Shown in pieces: positions 1-12,145 of a stretch of 64,000 nt of DNA. The notes under the pieces are model-generated. The model worked only from the letters and a program-made list of their open reading frames with translations, was not told the origin of the DNA and made no database searches. Each line of letters begins with the position of its first letter. Positions within the stretch are counted from its first letter, which is position 1. The position numbers were made by a program, and so were the translations under genes. The DNA is taken from the NCBI GenBank assembly GCA_965153355.1, contig OZ231126.1, positions 79,050,001-79,114,000 of the forward strand, written 5' to 3'. The stretch is from Flaccisagitta enflata. Its lineage: Eukaryota > Chaetognatha > Sagittoidea > Aphragmophora.

Positions 1-275
1 ATTAATGGGGTGGATTCAAAGTGCTCAAGCTGATTGAGTTAAATATTTGAAAAATCATCAAGTTTTCAGTCGTTTTTTATTTTTTTTGATTTCTTTCACA
101 AACTGAATCATCTTTGTAGTGATTATTTTATCATTATACCATTTAGTCATTGGCTACTTTTACAAATCTAGGCTGATATGATTGTAAAATTTGGCATAAC
201 ATTTTTACCGGGCTCAAGGTTTTTGTCTCGGGCTCTGTCAAATTGTGAGGGGCGAGCCCGACTGGCAATGGTCGA
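1..275 (+). repeat. Dispersed repeat, copy 1 of a pair
   Basis: The stretch around 150-275 (GGCTGATATGA, TTTGGCATAAC, CGGGCTCA, GCGAGCCCGAC) recurs in the same orientation at about 2340-2575 with scattered differences. A third, partial GAGCCCGGCTGG piece lies near 2320. No coding capacity is seen. It may be the end of a larger element whose other end lies outside the window. Confidence 0.6.
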
Positions 276-433
276 GTATATTTGTTAGATCCCCGGCGAA
301 CGTTTTCTTAGGCCTTAATAAAACCATAGTAACGCTAATTATAATAGTTAGATCTTACGAGCTTTTTTTACCGCCGCACAACACCAACGTACACCTGATT
401 ATAATTGTTAGATCCGGCCGGAACGTTTGCCAA

Positions 434-815
434 TTTTAGTCGCGTGCTACGCGACTCTGCAACCCGCTTTGTCGGTCCGTCCGTCGGTCCGTCCGTCGGT
501 CCATCCGTCCGTCGGTCCGTCGGTCCGTCACACTTTACTTTTTTACAATATAACATCATTTCTTAAGTTATTTTAAGTCATTTAAAGTCATTAATAGTTA
601 TTATAAGTCATTTTGAGTCATTCTAAGTCATTTTGAGTCATTCTAAGTCACTTCAAGTTATTCTAAGTCATTTTAAGTCATTTTTGGTTATTAGGTTTTT
701 TAGTCATTTTAAGTTGTTTTTGGTCATTTTAAGTCATTCTAAGTCATTCAAAGTCATTCTAAGTCATTCTAAGTCTGTAAGTCTTGCACGCGACTTATAG
801 GTGTTGGCCTTGTTT
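434..815 (+). mobile_element. Hairpin-ended element, GTCATT-array subtype
   Basis: It starts with a near-palindrome (AGTCGCGTGCTACGCGACT), followed by an irregular GTCGGTCC/GTCCGTCG tract (about 470-528). An array of roughly 10-bp units of the form TTTTAAGTCA fills 555-778. It closes with GACTTATAGGTGTTGGCC and TTGTT. Both ends recur at 4076-4204, 32553-39282, 52113-54478 and 59077-59902. No protein is encoded. The overall plan resembles Helentron-associated non-autonomous elements; that label is inference. Confidence 0.7.
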
Positions 816-1245
816 AAGTATATGGCCCGAGAGAGTCGCAAAATGCTCAGTTTTTCACGCGTAAAACTGCAATAAAACAGTTATATTATGGTTTATTTCA
901 TTCCGCAGTAAAACGCCTGCCAAATACATTCATTTGTCCCACAAAGAAATGTAACTTCTTGTAACAATTGTTTTGTTTGTATAAAAATAAAACTCCCCTT
1001 TGTTTAATTCCATTTCTTTTCCGCTTCAACATTTCATGCGATTACCATGGCTTCGTTATCTAGAATCTGTCTGTTTTGATAAGTTTAGTTAGCTGATGTG
1101 CCAGTGGTGGAAAGTGTTTGGAAACGGCTTCGTTCTCGTCATTCAAAGTGTTAATGTTCATACAATGCACCACGTTGTACACAAATTTGTCATTGGCGCC
1201 ATTTATTGTTATGCGACTTTTTCAATTCACTGTTTCGAGTATTTT
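816..1245. other. AT-rich non-coding stretch
   Basis: No convincing exon, RNA or repeat border is seen. The short open frame at 1096-1350 runs into the neighbouring hairpin and does not look like protein. Confidence 0.5.
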
Positions 1246-1374
1246 GATAAAATTATATTTTGTCCAGCGATCTTAAAAAAAAACCCAGGCTGGGCACCTG
1301 CTTCGAGTATTTTACTCGAAGCAGGTGCCCAGCCTGGGTTTTTTTTTTAAGCTCGCCGGACCAAATATAATTAT
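1246..1374. repeat. Long inverted repeat (hairpin)
   Basis: Arms 1272-1309 and 1313-1351 are almost perfectly complementary around a 3-bp loop; the core is CCCAGGCTGGGCACCTGC and its complement. Imperfect pairing continues outward (ATTTTGTCCAGCGATCTT against AAGCTCGCCGGACCAAAT), giving arms of about 62 bp. It could be a foldback MITE, or transcribed as a hairpin RNA. Nothing in the sequence decides between them. Confidence 0.85.
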
Positions 1375-1514
1375 TATATTTTGGGATCTAACTATTATAG
1401 CTCATGGTATAATTATTAGATAATCCAAAATATAATTATTATAATTATCAATATAATTGTTGTAAGTTGTCTTAAAACAGTTATATTGGTTGAATAAAAC
1501 TGTTATATTGACCA

Positions 1515-1665
1515 TATGGCACCACTGCGATATAATTTCGATATAATTTCGATATAATTTCGATATAATTTTGATAAAAAAATTATAATTTCGATATAAT
1601 ATCGATATAATATCGATATAATTGTTATGTGGTATAATTTCGTCCGCGATTGATATAATTTTTTG
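1515..1665. repeat. Tandem ATATAATTTCG-type array
   Basis: Units of about 11-13 bp (GATATAATTTC, GATATAATATC) follow one another, with TATAATTATTA words on both sides. It is a short AT minisatellite without coding potential. Confidence 0.7.
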
Positions 1666-1974
1666 CTATAATTATTAGAAAAAAAAAGTTTTTTTTGAGT
1701 GTGAACAGCAAAATTTCATTGTGTGGATAAAAAATCCAGTGAATGAGTGAACCTATGAACCCTATGAAAGAGATATTTTTGCCATAAATAGATTGGACTT
1801 TACACTATCTTCATAATTTCTAAACCTTAAATGATGCTTATCTGGTTGTTTATGAAATACCAAATTTTACCTTTTGATGAACAGTTTTGTTTATTGAGTA
1901 GATGAATGTTACAGTGAAGACTGAAGATAATACACATTGGGTATGAAGATGTTTTGTCATAAGTGGAGTTAATT

Positions 1975-2215
1975 ACCACTCCACCAACAAAATTATTGGT
2001 GGAATGGATTTTTAGCCGTTCATGAACGCGCTTTTTATGGCCCTCTCTGGACAAAATTGTTTGCCAAAAGTCTCTTTCATTATGTTCATCAACACCTGTA
2101 TGGCATTGTTGCTGAACAGGCTTTCATTCCCCGTTGCTGAACGCACCCAAATTCACTGGCGGACTACCTGGTTTCTCATCAACAAGTGGCTAAGCGAATA
2201 TCAACCTTGATAATG
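1975..2215 (+). pseudogene. Protein-like remnant, family unknown
   Basis: One frame reads through protein-like sequence (start NYWWNGFLAVHERAFYGP, later VHQHLYGIVAEQAF) to a TGA near 2140 and stays protein-like beyond it (SLADYLVSHQQVAKRIS). The aromatic-rich composition is unlike the surrounding repeats. I do not recognise the family. A decayed exon or transposon-gene fragment is the simplest reading; chance is possible. Confidence 0.3.
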
Positions 2216-2329
2216 ATTTTTGTGTTTCAATAAATTAATCTTCAATTACAATCGTTTTCCTCACTTATGCTCAGGCATGATGCTCTCTATTTTGCTCTCG
2301 GGCTCTCATATTTTGCAAGCTCTGAGCCC

Positions 2330-2580
2330 GGCTGGCTCTTTCTCCTTGAGTAAAATATTCAAAAATCATTAAGTTTGGAGTTTGGATTTTTCCACAAACT
2401 GAATCATCATTTTATGATTCTTTTATCATTACATCATATCATTCATATGACCAGTTGCTGTTATCAGTAATCTAGGCTGATATGAGGATAATATTTGGCA
2501 TAACCATTTTCCCGGGCTCATGGTTTTCCTCTTGGGCTATGTCAAATTGTGGGGAGCGAGCCCGACCGGCTCAGTCAAAA
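2330..2580 (+). repeat. Dispersed repeat, copy 2 of a pair
   Basis: This is the second copy of the repeat at 1-275, in the same orientation, sharing TCTAGGCTGATATGA, TTTGGCATAAC and GAGCGAGCCCGACCGG. The two copies bracket about 2 kb that includes the element at 434-815 and the hairpin at 1246-1374. Confidence 0.6.
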
Positions 2581-2901
2581 AAATCACTAAAATCAGGCCT
2601 GCTTATGCTATAACTATGAGTTAAACGATTTTACAAAAAAAAAAAAATGCTTTACAATTTTTTTGTTATTTAGTAATCAGTCTGATTTTCTTCGCACATT
2701 TAGGACTTAGTTACAGTGCTAAGCTGACTCTGTTTTAGACACGACCTTGTTTAAATAAAAAAAAACTTAGATTTCCATGTTCCCAGAAAATGGAGAATTA
2801 AGCTCGAGGCCAATTTTCGTGTCAGAAAAGCCATTGGAAAGACGGAAACCCGCTCTTTAAAACAATTTCGAGCTTCGCATTTTTTTTTCAGTCTCCTTTT
2901 T

Positions 2902-3326
2902 GGGCAGCGGCCCCGAAGGGGTCGATGACCTATGCTTTCACACATATCGGGAATTTTCTCCTCCTTCTTCTTCTCCTTCTCCTTCTCCTTCGTACCCCCC
3001 TCCCCCCAGCCTCCAGGCCCTTATCTCAGCCTGGAGGCCCATATCCCAGCCTCGAGGCCCGAATCCCAGTCTTGAGGCCCAAAACTCACCCTCAAGGCCC
3101 ATATCCCAACCCCAAGGCCCAGATTCCAGTCTCTAGGGATTTGGGCCTCAAGACTGGGATTTGGGCCTTGAGGCTGGGATATGGGCCTTGAGGCTGAGAT
3201 ATGGGCCCGGAGGCTGGGGGGAGGGGGGAGGGGTGCGGAGGAGAAGGAGAAAGAGAAGGAGAAGGAGGAGAAAATTCCCCATATGTGTGAAAGCATAGGT
3301 CATTGACCCCTTCGGGGCCGCTGCCC
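2902..3326. mobile_element. Palindromic element with GCAGCGGCCC ends
   Basis: The left arm from 2902 (GGGCAGCGGCCCCGAAGGGG, then a TATGCTTTCACACATAT block) and the right arm ending at 3326 are near-perfect inverted copies centred near 3114. The middle of each arm holds a pyrimidine/purine-rich tract and 21-bp-like units of the form CCTCAAGGCCCATATCCCAG. The same border words and unit recur at 34459-35250 and 56849-57060. Overlapping open frames on both strands are by-products of the repeat. Confidence 0.75.
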
Positions 3327-3364
3327 TGCTCCCCCGTCAACTTCAACCACAACCCACTTAAGCA

Positions 3365-3460
3365 GGGCACGGGTACCGCTGACCATCTAACGCTTTTGCG
3401 ACTATTTGCCTTTTCTTCTCCTCATTCTTAGGAACGCCAAAGCACCTGTGTAATTTGCTG

Positions 3461-3496
<36 letters not shown>

Positions 3497-3616
3497 AGTC
3501 TGTCTGTCTGTCTGTCTATCCATCTGTCTGTTGGTCTGTCTGTCTGTTGGTCTGTTGGTAACGCATTCGTTCGACAATCCACACGGCGCACCTCATTGGC
3601 CTACTTGGCCTTGTTT
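3365..3616 (+). mobile_element. Hairpin-ended element, CAAAGCACC subtype (degenerate)
   Basis: It begins near 3430 with a damaged CGCCAAAGCACC end, carries a nearly pure (CTGT)n array at 3461-3555, and ends in CACACGGCGCACC, CATTGGCCTACTTGGCC, TTGTT. Better copies are at 6936-7076, 44651-44766 and 50317-50434. The part at 3365-3400 instead matches the outer flank of the GCAGCGGCCC element (GTTAGATGGTCAGCGGTACC, reversed). Confidence 0.6.
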
Positions 3617-3744
3617 TCTTTTGTCCTTTCAGTTAGTTTTCTTTTTTTTTTTTTTTTTTTTTTTTTTTTGAGTATGGGATATTCTGAAGATTATGACCAC
3701 TTTTCCCCTGCGACAGGTTTCTCAATTTTGACGCGAATTCCATG

Positions 3745-3930
3745 AGAGACTGTGTCGGTTTTTTACGTTTGTCCATCCGTCCGCCCGTCTGGCCATCGGT
3801 TGGTTTGTCGGTCAGAAATGCTCAAGTCGACGAGTGGAAAAACGCCCATTGTGAGTGTGTGTCTGTGTTCGTGGGACGAGAATGTGCGCCCCTGCCCACC
3901 AGTCCGCGACGATCTTGGAACCCCGGGTTA
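3745..3930 (+). mobile_element. Hairpin-family element, TCGACGAGTGG subtype fragment
   Basis: It contains GTCCATCCGTCCGCCCGTC, CTCAAGTCGACGAGTGGAAA, then GCGCCCCTGCCCACCAGTCC. The order is that of the complements of 17205-17458, 45271-45441 and 57233-57446. Neither terminal hairpin nor the GGCCTTGTT end is intact. Confidence 0.5.
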
Positions 3931-4075
3931 CTAGTTTTTTCTCGATGACGATAAAAGGTCTTTTTTTTACCACAAATCAAAATACAAGAATATGGAAACA
4001 TTTTGTCGAATGATTATGGATTACATGCATCAATGAACTGAGTCATGATATCTAAGACCTAGTGACTGGAGACTT

Positions 4076-4204
4076 AACAAGGCCAACACCTATAAAGGCT
4101 ATAAGACTTACAGAATGACTTAGCATGACTTAGAATGACTTAAAATGACTTAGAATGTACTCTGAAATGACTTAAGGGAATAAAATTGTGCACGCGACTA
4201 AAAC
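4076..4204 (-). mobile_element. Hairpin-ended element, truncated GTCATT-array copy
   Basis: Read on the plus strand it begins AACAAGGCCAACACCTATA, has five or six TTAGAATGACT-type units, and ends GTGCACGCGACTAAAA, only half of the hairpin. It is a reverse, shortened relative of 434-815 and lacks the GTCGG tract. A long (CT)n array abuts it. Confidence 0.65.
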
Positions 4205-4213
4205 AGTTTCTAT

Positions 4214-5177
<964 letters not shown>

Positions 5178-5222
5178 AAGATATCGAGGAAATGATTAAT
5201 GACGAGATTTTCCCGACAATTT
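5178..5222 (+). CDS. Possible upstream exon of gene 1
   Basis: Between CCACTGCAG and GTTGAC one frame reads DIEEMINDEIFPTI. It ends with one base of a codon, which fits an exon beginning with two, as the next candidate does. The donor is weak and the exon is only 45 nt, so this is a guess supported by phase and acidic composition. Confidence 0.22.
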
Positions 5223-5577
5223 GTTGACATTTTCCATTCTCATTCCTGATCAAGTTCCCAAAGATTTTGATTATCTAATTTCCGGATCGATCATTTGTTG
5301 TTGCCATGTTGAACATTCCTCTTTCGGTTTGTCTGTTTTCTTTTTTTCGGGAAAACAAAGCAAAATGTTATCTAATCTTTTTTCCTGTTACAGTCAAAAA
5401 CCGTTCTAACGAACACTCCTGAGAATTCTATTTTGTATCTTGGCTATGAAGAAAACTGTCTGAAACAAAACACTTTATATAATTCTTTTTCATTGGTAAA
5501 AGAAGGATGATTCTTTGGTTTTAAACGGAACCGATTAATCGTCAATCGGTAAAATTATTCATTAATCATCAACTCTT

Positions 5578-6527
5578 TTGTTTCCAGATAAAAAGAAAAA
5601 CATAAGATGGTGGGGAGATGACTTAATCTGGACCTTTTTTGACCTTACATCATTTCGCAACTTGGTCAGATTTGGGCGATGGCCTGATTTTGCCCATTTT
5701 TCGACCTCATTAAGGTTTAATTTTGGCTTAGTTTTGACCATATCTCATCGCGACGTGGTGACGTTTAGGCCAGATTCGGGCAATGGGCTCCCCGAACTCT
5801 GGGACTCGAGAAGGAAGCCCATCATCACGAAAGACACCATGAAAAACATCGCCACTCAACGTAAAAGAAAGTCTCATCACTCAATCATTCATTCATTCAT
5901 TCATTCATTCATTCATTCATTCATCCATCCATCCATCCATCCATCCATCCATCCATCCATCCATCCATCCATCCATCCATTCATTCATTCATTCATTCAT
6001 ATTATTCATTCATCCATTCATTCATTCGTCTATTCATTCAAACTTTCGGTCAATCATTTGATCATTTAAACATTTAATCATTTAATCATTTAATCATTAA
6101 ATCATTCAATCATTCATTCATTCATTCATTCATTCATTCATTCATTCATTCATTCATTCATTCATTCATTCATTCATTCATTCATTTATTCATTCATTCA
6201 TTCATTCATAAATTCGAAACCAATTCCAGAAGCGTCCACATTTCACCTGCCTTCGCTAAATTCTGCCTCAAAAATCACGCGACGAACGACGAACCAAAAT
6301 GAATCCAAGTCCACGTCCCCCAATGTTGGCGCAACTTTCAGCGCCACTGACAGCGTCAACAACAACGCCAACAACATTGCCAACAACAACGCTTACAGCT
6401 TCGATGGCATCAAGACTCAGCTTAGAGATTCTAAATACTCACTCAAAGACAAAAGCAACAAAAACACTTCCCAACAACGCCATGAAGCAATCACAAAGGA
6501 CAACAACAACAACAACAACAACAACAA

Positions 6528-6586
<59 letters not shown>

Positions 6587-9254
6587 TTAACAATAATGCT
6601 GATAATCATAAGCCGCGGAAATTGACTGGACCTGAGGAGGAAGTGAGAGATTTAACTTCTGTGCTACCTGACAGAATGGATATTCCCTTCAATCCAAAAA
6701 ACAGGTTTCAACGTTTCTCTTCCGATGTTGATTTTCCTCTATCTTCCCTCACAAGATGTGGACAGATTATCAGGATATCAATGCACGACTTTTCTGAATG
6801 AAATGTTTTTTTTTTTTATATTATGGTTAGCATATCTAAATTAGGGTGTCCAGTAAAGATTTCCCACATAAGGTGCTGAATGCAAACGCTTTGAATGTAA
6901 CTCAAACAGAAAAATCTGCAGCATGCAGATAAAGTAAACAAGGCCAAGTAGGCCAATAAGGTGCAACGTGTGGATCGTCGAACGAATGCGTTACCGAAAG
7001 ACCGACAGACCAACCGACCGACGGATACAGCAAGTTATAGAGGTGCTTTGTCGCACCCAAAAAGATTATCAGAAAATGGCAAAAGTAGAGGGGTGCATGA
7101 CAAAAAGTAGGAGCGCTGGTTTGAGCAACTTTTGTGTAATTGTGTCTATAGCTTATTTTAAATCATCTGTAGTTTGTTCTTACTAAAGGTTTCTTTTTTG
7201 TTCTGACCTCAGACTAGCGCGCGTACGTCACTCTTCCATCGCGCAGTCGAGTTTCGCCGATGCGAGGAGAATGTCCAAAGACTTCAGAAGAGAGAAAAGA
7301 CAACTCGATGATGAACATAATAAACTCTTACTCAATCTCAGAACTGTGAGTGCCGCTCGGTTTTGAACAAAAATAATCATGCCTTTTCCTACAATTTTCA
7401 TGACAACTGTGAGAAAACCAATTCTCAGCATATTCCTTTCCAATCCAACTCCAAGTTTTGTTCTCAAATCCTACTTTGTGTCCCTGCCCATCCGCAGGAC
7501 TGCCCCTGCCCACCCGCAAGCGATTTCTCATTGGACGTGTATCTGGTCTTTTTATCTAGATTCGTGACGAGTTGGAGGATTGTGTGGCGGAAACTTCGGA
7601 CCCGGGAAAAACGACCAGAGACATTCTACAAAAACACGCGGCCAAAATACCACATCGCCAAAAAGGAGGACGAGGAGGAGGAGAGGCGCAAGGTACGTTG
7701 TGTTTCTACACAGGACAAACCATGGGCATGGTGTTTAGGGGGGATAGGGATGGTGATTGTAGAGACAAGTAATTCTCATTGGTAGGAGGCCATTCTGGGC
7801 CAGTGTGATGGTGTTTAGGGGTGGTTAGGGGTGGTGAATGTTGAGACAAGTAACTCTCCTGGATAGGAGGTCATTCTGGGTTAGTTTTCATGCATACTGT
7901 TGAATCCCGCTCTAACGGATCCGTAAGTAACGAAATTTCGCCTATACTGGGTGCAAATTCATAGTCCCTTTAATAAGTTAGTTTCAATTTCTTATATTGC
8001 TCTAACTGAACAGCGCCTATGATGAAAAAATTTATTAGTACCTTGAAATTCGTTAGAGCAGGATTTAACTGTACCTTAGTGTATATAAGATACAATGTAA
8101 CTAATCCTTGTCTGTTCATTAATCATCAGCTTTGGCATTTCTCGTTTTAGACGAAGGCAAGCTGTTGTTATCTTCGTTCTCGGACGAGACTCGTTTTCCG
8201 GAGAGCATCGAAGGCGGGGATGGAAATGCACGTCAACGCCGAATCGAAGGCGGGGATGGAAACGCTTGTCAACGCCGACAAACGGAAAAAACGCCGAAAA
8301 TAACGAGTCCTGTCGGAGCAACAGGTATGTCATAAAATATGTCAACCTCTTAATTTCCAGGACAAAATTTTACAAACAAGATGAAAATTAATTGATTCAG
8401 AAGAAAGAAATTCTAATTTGCCCAGTGAAATGATTTTTGGCCAGAGCAGCTCAGACTTAGAGATACATGAAACAAAATCACAAGCACTAGAATCTTGTTT
8501 TCTTGCCAGTGCCAAATTCAGTACATCGAGTTTTATGTTTCTATAGGTGCAAAAGGAGGAGAAGGTAGAGGAACAAGCGTCAAATCTGGCGAAGGAAATG
8601 GACAAAGGCGATTGAAAGAAAGCACGAAACCATCCGTCTTGGCTCTGGAAGCCAAAAGAGATCCAAACAATTTTGAAACTCTCAAAAAATGTTGGAATCA
8701 TAAATTTGCCGATCCAAATAAAGTTTCCACGCAAGTAAGCCATTGCCATTGGGATTGGTTAGAAATTACTCAAGACCTATGAGGCTATGACCTTTTTCAT
8801 TCCGTTTTGGGTCACAATATTACGTCTCAATGGAAATATATAAAGATAAAGCTATCTTAGCTGGATTATTGTTGATGAGTATATAATTTTAAAGACATTG
8901 AACATAGTATGCCTGAGAGACGAGCAGGACCCATTTGCGTCCCTGATGTGATATGAATGGTATTTTATTCGTCAAGAACATGACAGATTCACGCAAAAAC
9001 AAACACCCAGTTCTACCTAAAACTAAACAACTACTGTAGGATTACTGCTGTTAATATCACTCGGCGATGATTATGGTTATTTTTGAAATGCTTAAGGTTC
9101 GCGAGGCACGGAATCGTATCGGTCGAACTCTGCGAGGATATCATTCATCCTCCAAACTAAATCCTCGAAGTGAAATTGACGAGCCATTGCATCTTCCAGA
9201 GATACTCCCGAAATCCAAGAGTGCATCATCTCTGGGGAGAGGTTGGGAAGAGAG

Positions 9255-9332
<78 letters not shown>

Positions 9333-9748
9333 GGTCGAAGCCCCTAGTCTCCTACAGTCTATGGACATTTCGGTATTTGTGGATATGTCAGCAGTTTGGT
9401 ATATTTCAACCCGTTGAAATCTCTCATTCTGGCATATTTCAACGGGTTGAAATCTTTCATTCTACTAATATAAATTTTGTGGAATGAGAGATTTCAACGT
9501 GTTGAAATGTGCCAAAATGGGAGATTTCAACCCGTTGAAATATGCCATAATGAGAGATTTCAACGGGTTGAAATATACCAAACTGCTGACATATCTACAA
9601 ATATTGAAATGTTGATAGACTGCCTAGGAGTGGGCAGGGGCATTAGTGCAGAAGCAGTTTTATTGATCGGGTGGAGACAATTGGTATGATGTAAAAAAAA
9701 AACAAAACAAAAAAACTGCTTACCAAGACCCAAAAGGCCTGAAAATGC

Positions 9749-9799
<51 letters not shown>

Positions 9800-11152
9800 A
9801 GAATCGATAGACATTAAAAGCGGGTTAAACTTAAAGAATCGCGTACACTTGAATAGAAACAGTGATCACAAGATTTCAAAAATCATGTGGCCATCTTCCC
9901 ACGTAGCCAACATTTAGGGTATCAAAATGGGTCAAAATAGAAAACATACATGAGTGAAAATAGAAAATCAAGTGAATAAAAATGATTGAGATGAGACATG
10001 CATGATATTTGAAAGCAAAATTTGCATCCATTCAGCAAGAGACTAAGATTTAGCCTATGTTATTGAGGAAGATTTACTGAAAATTTAAACAAATTTCTTT
10101 GTTTTCACTGACAAAGTGAAAAAATGAAAAAACAAAGAACATGATTCTCTTCCCAAATCGTTTTTAGAGAGAACTATGTTTTTGAAAATGCAAAATCTTT
10201 TTGGTTGTAGCTTCCTTATAATTTAAAATAAAAAAAATGTCAACAAAATTTTACTAAAAATCTTCATTTTCTTGCCATTTGCCGTGATAATTGCTTATCA
10301 AAAGGCAACTTAAAGTGTAAAATATGAAACAGACATGCATAACAAGTGTATCCAGTGACAACTTGAGCAATGAAAACATTTGTGGATGGATAATCAGTCC
10401 ATTATTGATGCAAAAGTGGGGTGAAGCACTTCATTTTTCTTTGGCAGATTTGACGTCATACTCGGTTTACACTGCCTTAGTATTTCTTATTCCACGTCCC
10501 CCATTACGATTATTATGACGCGGTTCTTTTGAGCGCGAGATTTCGACTGCCACATGCAGTAAAAAATCAATTTAAAACAATGATAAAATTGATGATGGTT
10601 TTTGGTAATCCAGTATTTAAGTAATACATTTGAAAAAAAATTAATGCAAAATCTTGTTTCATTTAGCTTACATAGCTAAAAATATTAAAAATAAGTATTT
10701 TTCAATAAAATATGTTTTTTATTATTTTTTCTTTTTTATTTCCATTATTAAGTATCTTATAATGATAGATATGATTTATCTAAAGTATATTTAATATATT
10801 TTCAAAAAAAAAATTTATTAATAGCTAAAAATAAGCAAAAAAAAACAAAATAATACAAAAAATTAAGTATAAAACAGCTTTATTTTATTATCAAATGTAA
10901 TGATTTCTTTTAATTTTTTATTTATCATTTATAAAAAATATTTTTCATATAAAGAATTTAAAGATTTAAAGTAAAATGTATTTGGCAATACAAATTCACT
11001 CTCCCAAAGGATTGTGTCCTATAGCCTTTATTTCAAAACGTTTATCTCCCTCTTCAGTTCTCATACTTTCCCAATTTCTTCTCAATCATTTTTTCTGTCG
11101 TTCTCGCTATTTCTTTTTTTTACCTTCTTTCTTTCTGTCTTTCTTTTTTCTG

Positions 11153-11191
<39 letters not shown>

Positions 11192-11315
11192 CTCTTTTTT
11201 TCTTTCTTTCTTTCTTTCTTTCTTTCTGTCTTTCTTTCTTTCTTTCTTTCTGACATTCTTTTTTTTTCCTTTATTCCTTTCTATCTTGTATCTTTCTTTC
11301 TCTCTTTCTCTCTTC

Positions 11316-11370
<55 letters not shown>

Positions 11371-11645
11371 TTTGTTTCTTTCCTCCTCCTTTCTTCTTTC
11401 AATTCCTTTTTCTTTCTTTCTTTCTTTTTCTTTCTTTCTTTTTCTTTCTTTCAAAGTTCTGTCTTCCTTTCTTCCTTTCTATCTTTCTGCTTTTTTCTCT
11501 ATTGCTCTCTTTCTTTCTTTCTGTCCGTCTTTCTCTCTGCTGTTCTCTCTTCCTTTCTTTCTTTTTTTTTCTCTCTTTCTCTTTCTTTCTTACGTTCTGT
11601 CTTTCTTTCTATCTCTATTTCTATCTTTCTTTTTTTTCCTTATTT

Positions 11646-11677
<32 letters not shown>

Positions 11678-11725
11678 ACCTTCTTTCTTTCTTTATTTCT
11701 TTCTTTCTTTCTTTATTTCTTTTTT

Positions 11726-11769
<44 letters not shown>

Positions 11770-11773
11770 TCCT

Positions 11774-11824
<51 letters not shown>

Positions 11825-12068
11825 CCTGAATCTAGTCACCTCCTTTCTTCTTCTTTTTCTTCTTCTTCTTCTTCTTCTTCTCTTCTTCTTCTTCTTTTTC
11901 TTCTTCTTCTTCTTCCTTCTTCTTCCCTCTCTTCGATTCTCGATTTCTCAGTTGTCATTTGTCATTCATTTAAATAGAGGATGAAGACTCCCGGTCTGAG
12001 ACGCGCTCTTTAATTTTTAACATTAAACAGGTAAAACAAATGAACAACATCGGAAGTCGTCGCAATGC

Positions 12069-12145
<77 letters not shown>

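Noticed and set aside
6299-6625. Thr-rich protein starting at ATG 6299
   Set aside because: A shifted frame of the Asn-rich exon; the Asn frame is longer, has in-phase borders and continues through the chain.
10976-11977. 333-codon open frame of FFLSFFLS repeats
   Set aside because: It is the translation of a CTTT microsatellite; all frames are open there.
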